Shown here in pieces: positions 63,422-64,000 of a stretch of 64,000 bases of DNA. A program made the translations under genes and the position numbers. Origin of the DNA: Rhodopseudomonas sp. AAP120 (GTDB taxonomy: Bacteria; Pseudomonadota; Alphaproteobacteria; Rhizobiales; Xanthobacteraceae); the NCBI RefSeq assembly GCF_001295845.1, contig NZ_LJIC01000158.1:1-64000 (forward strand), read 5' to 3'. The first letter of the stretch is position 1; every line of letters starts with the position of its first letter. A model generated the notes under the pieces. The model saw nothing but the letters and a program-made list of their open reading frames with translations. It was not told the origin of the DNA and made no database searches.

Positions 63422-63509
63422 GGCGGTTCGCCGTGCTCCCAGATTCGTGTTCGCGCCGTCGCGGGCACCTCAAGCTGGCCCCTGGTTCCGTCACGGGGCC
63501 GTTCGGTTG

Positions 63510-63538
63510 TTGCCCGAAACCGCGCCGCTGTGTATACG
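63510..63538 (+). promoter_or_regulatory. Likely promoter of lysC
   Basis: TTGCCC at 63510-63515, then 17 bases, then TATACG at 63533-63538: a housekeeping-type -35/-10 pair at ideal spacing, leaving a leader of about 65 bases to the ATG. No lysine riboswitch features seen. Confidence 0.45.
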
Positions 63539-63610
63539 CGCCACGCGGCTGCCGACTGGCGGATTCCGCGCCATCCATACTCGTTGTCTGCAGGGATTGC
63601 ACTATTCGTC

Positions 63611-64000
63611 ATGGGCCGGCTGGTGATGAAATTCGGCGGCACGTCCGTCGCCAATATCGAGCGCATCCAGAACGTCGCGCGCCATGTCAAACGCGAGGTC
63701 GACGCCGGCCATGAGGTCGCCGTGGTGGTGTCGGCGATGGCCGGCAAGACCAACGAGCTGGTCGCCTGGTGCACCGAAGCCTCGCCGATGCACGACGCCC
63801 GCGAATACGACGCGGTGGTGGCGTCCGGCGAGCAGGTGACGTCGGGCCTGCTGGCGATCGCCTTGCAGGCGCTGGGTATCCAGGCACGGTCCTGGCAGGG
63901 CTGGCAGCTGCCGATCCGCACCAGCGACGCCCATGCGTCGGCCCGCATCGTCGATATCGACGGCAGCGAGATCATCAAACGGTTCGGCGACCGCAAGGAA
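63611..64000 (+). CDS. lysC: Aspartate kinase (3'-truncated by window edge)
   Basis: First 130 residues of aspartokinase, the first enzyme of the lysine, methionine and threonine pathways. KFGGTSVA at 7-14 is the diagnostic kinase signature, with VVVSAMAGKTNEL near 40-52 and the substrate segment SGEQVTSGLLA near 74-84. The regulatory ACT domains lie outside. Divergent from ubiG. Confidence 0.95.
   Translation, partial: MGRLVMKFGGTSVANIERIQNVARHVKREVDAGHEVAVVVSAMAGKTNELVAWCTEASPMHDAREYDAVVASGEQVTSGLLAIALQALGIQARSWQGWQLPIRTSDAHASARIVDIDGSEIIKRFGDRKE

Overview
The window reads as a piece of the main chromosome of a high-GC alphaproteobacterium of the Bradyrhizobium/Rhodopseudomonas group (Nitrobacteraceae). 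This is inferred from the co-directional redox pair RegB/RegA (RegS/RegR type), a stand-alone malonyl-CoA decarboxylase, single-gene Ku, MmcB, DUF1236 and DUF1178 proteins, the argJ-mutT and grxC-nitrilase-DUF1178 gene orders, and many intergenic palindromic repeats. No rRNA, tRNA, phage, insertion sequence, CRISPR array or replication origin was recognised.

Layout. 0-4 kb: TonB-dependent receptor (cut by the left edge), an exported Cys/His-bearing beta-propeller protein and a TlpA-like thioredoxin in one operon, possibly a metal uptake and handling unit. 4-9.5 kb: K+/H+ antiporter, MscS channel, methionine aminopeptidase, Ku. 9.6-17.6 kb: small unknown, RadC, crotonase, PurC, pirin, malonyl-CoA decarboxylase, PAS protein, MmgE/PrpD. 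17.6-29.8 kb: FUSC protein, three small minus-strand genes, coiled-coil protein plus ChrA, PHB-depolymerase-type esterase, hybrid histidine kinase, DUF1236 protein, metallo-hydrolase, VWA protein, MmcB. 29.9-36.5 kb: RegA/RegB, a two-gene ABC exporter, intracellular PHB depolymerase, YgjP-like metallopeptidase. 36.7-50 kb: PBP1A, two small unknowns, a LivK-type binding protein, DUF1304 and DUF1330 proteins, a hybrid kinase, an orphan HWE kinase, GlnD. 50-55.9 kb: SsuACB-type transporter with OsmC, then argJ, an exported unknown and mutT. 56-64 kb: methyltransferase, small unknown, ComF, GrxC, nitrilase-type amidase, DUF1178, two EamA transporters, exported metallo-hydrolase, UbiG, and the start of lysC (cut by the right edge).

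Most genes are housekeeping, carbon-storage, redox-sensing and transport functions. The features least explained by the genes are (i) at least seven families of intergenic inverted repeats, including a roughly 165-180 bp unit with two different ends and copies inside two transporter operons; (ii) a run of TTAA-type half-sites spaced by 7 bases upstream of PBP1A that looks like a CtrA operator; and (iii) six GANTC (CcrM) sites within 112 bp upstream of the YgjP-like gene. No clearly new defence or mobile system was found. The receptor/propeller/thioredoxin operon and the coiled-coil/ChrA pair are the best candidates for poorly described systems.
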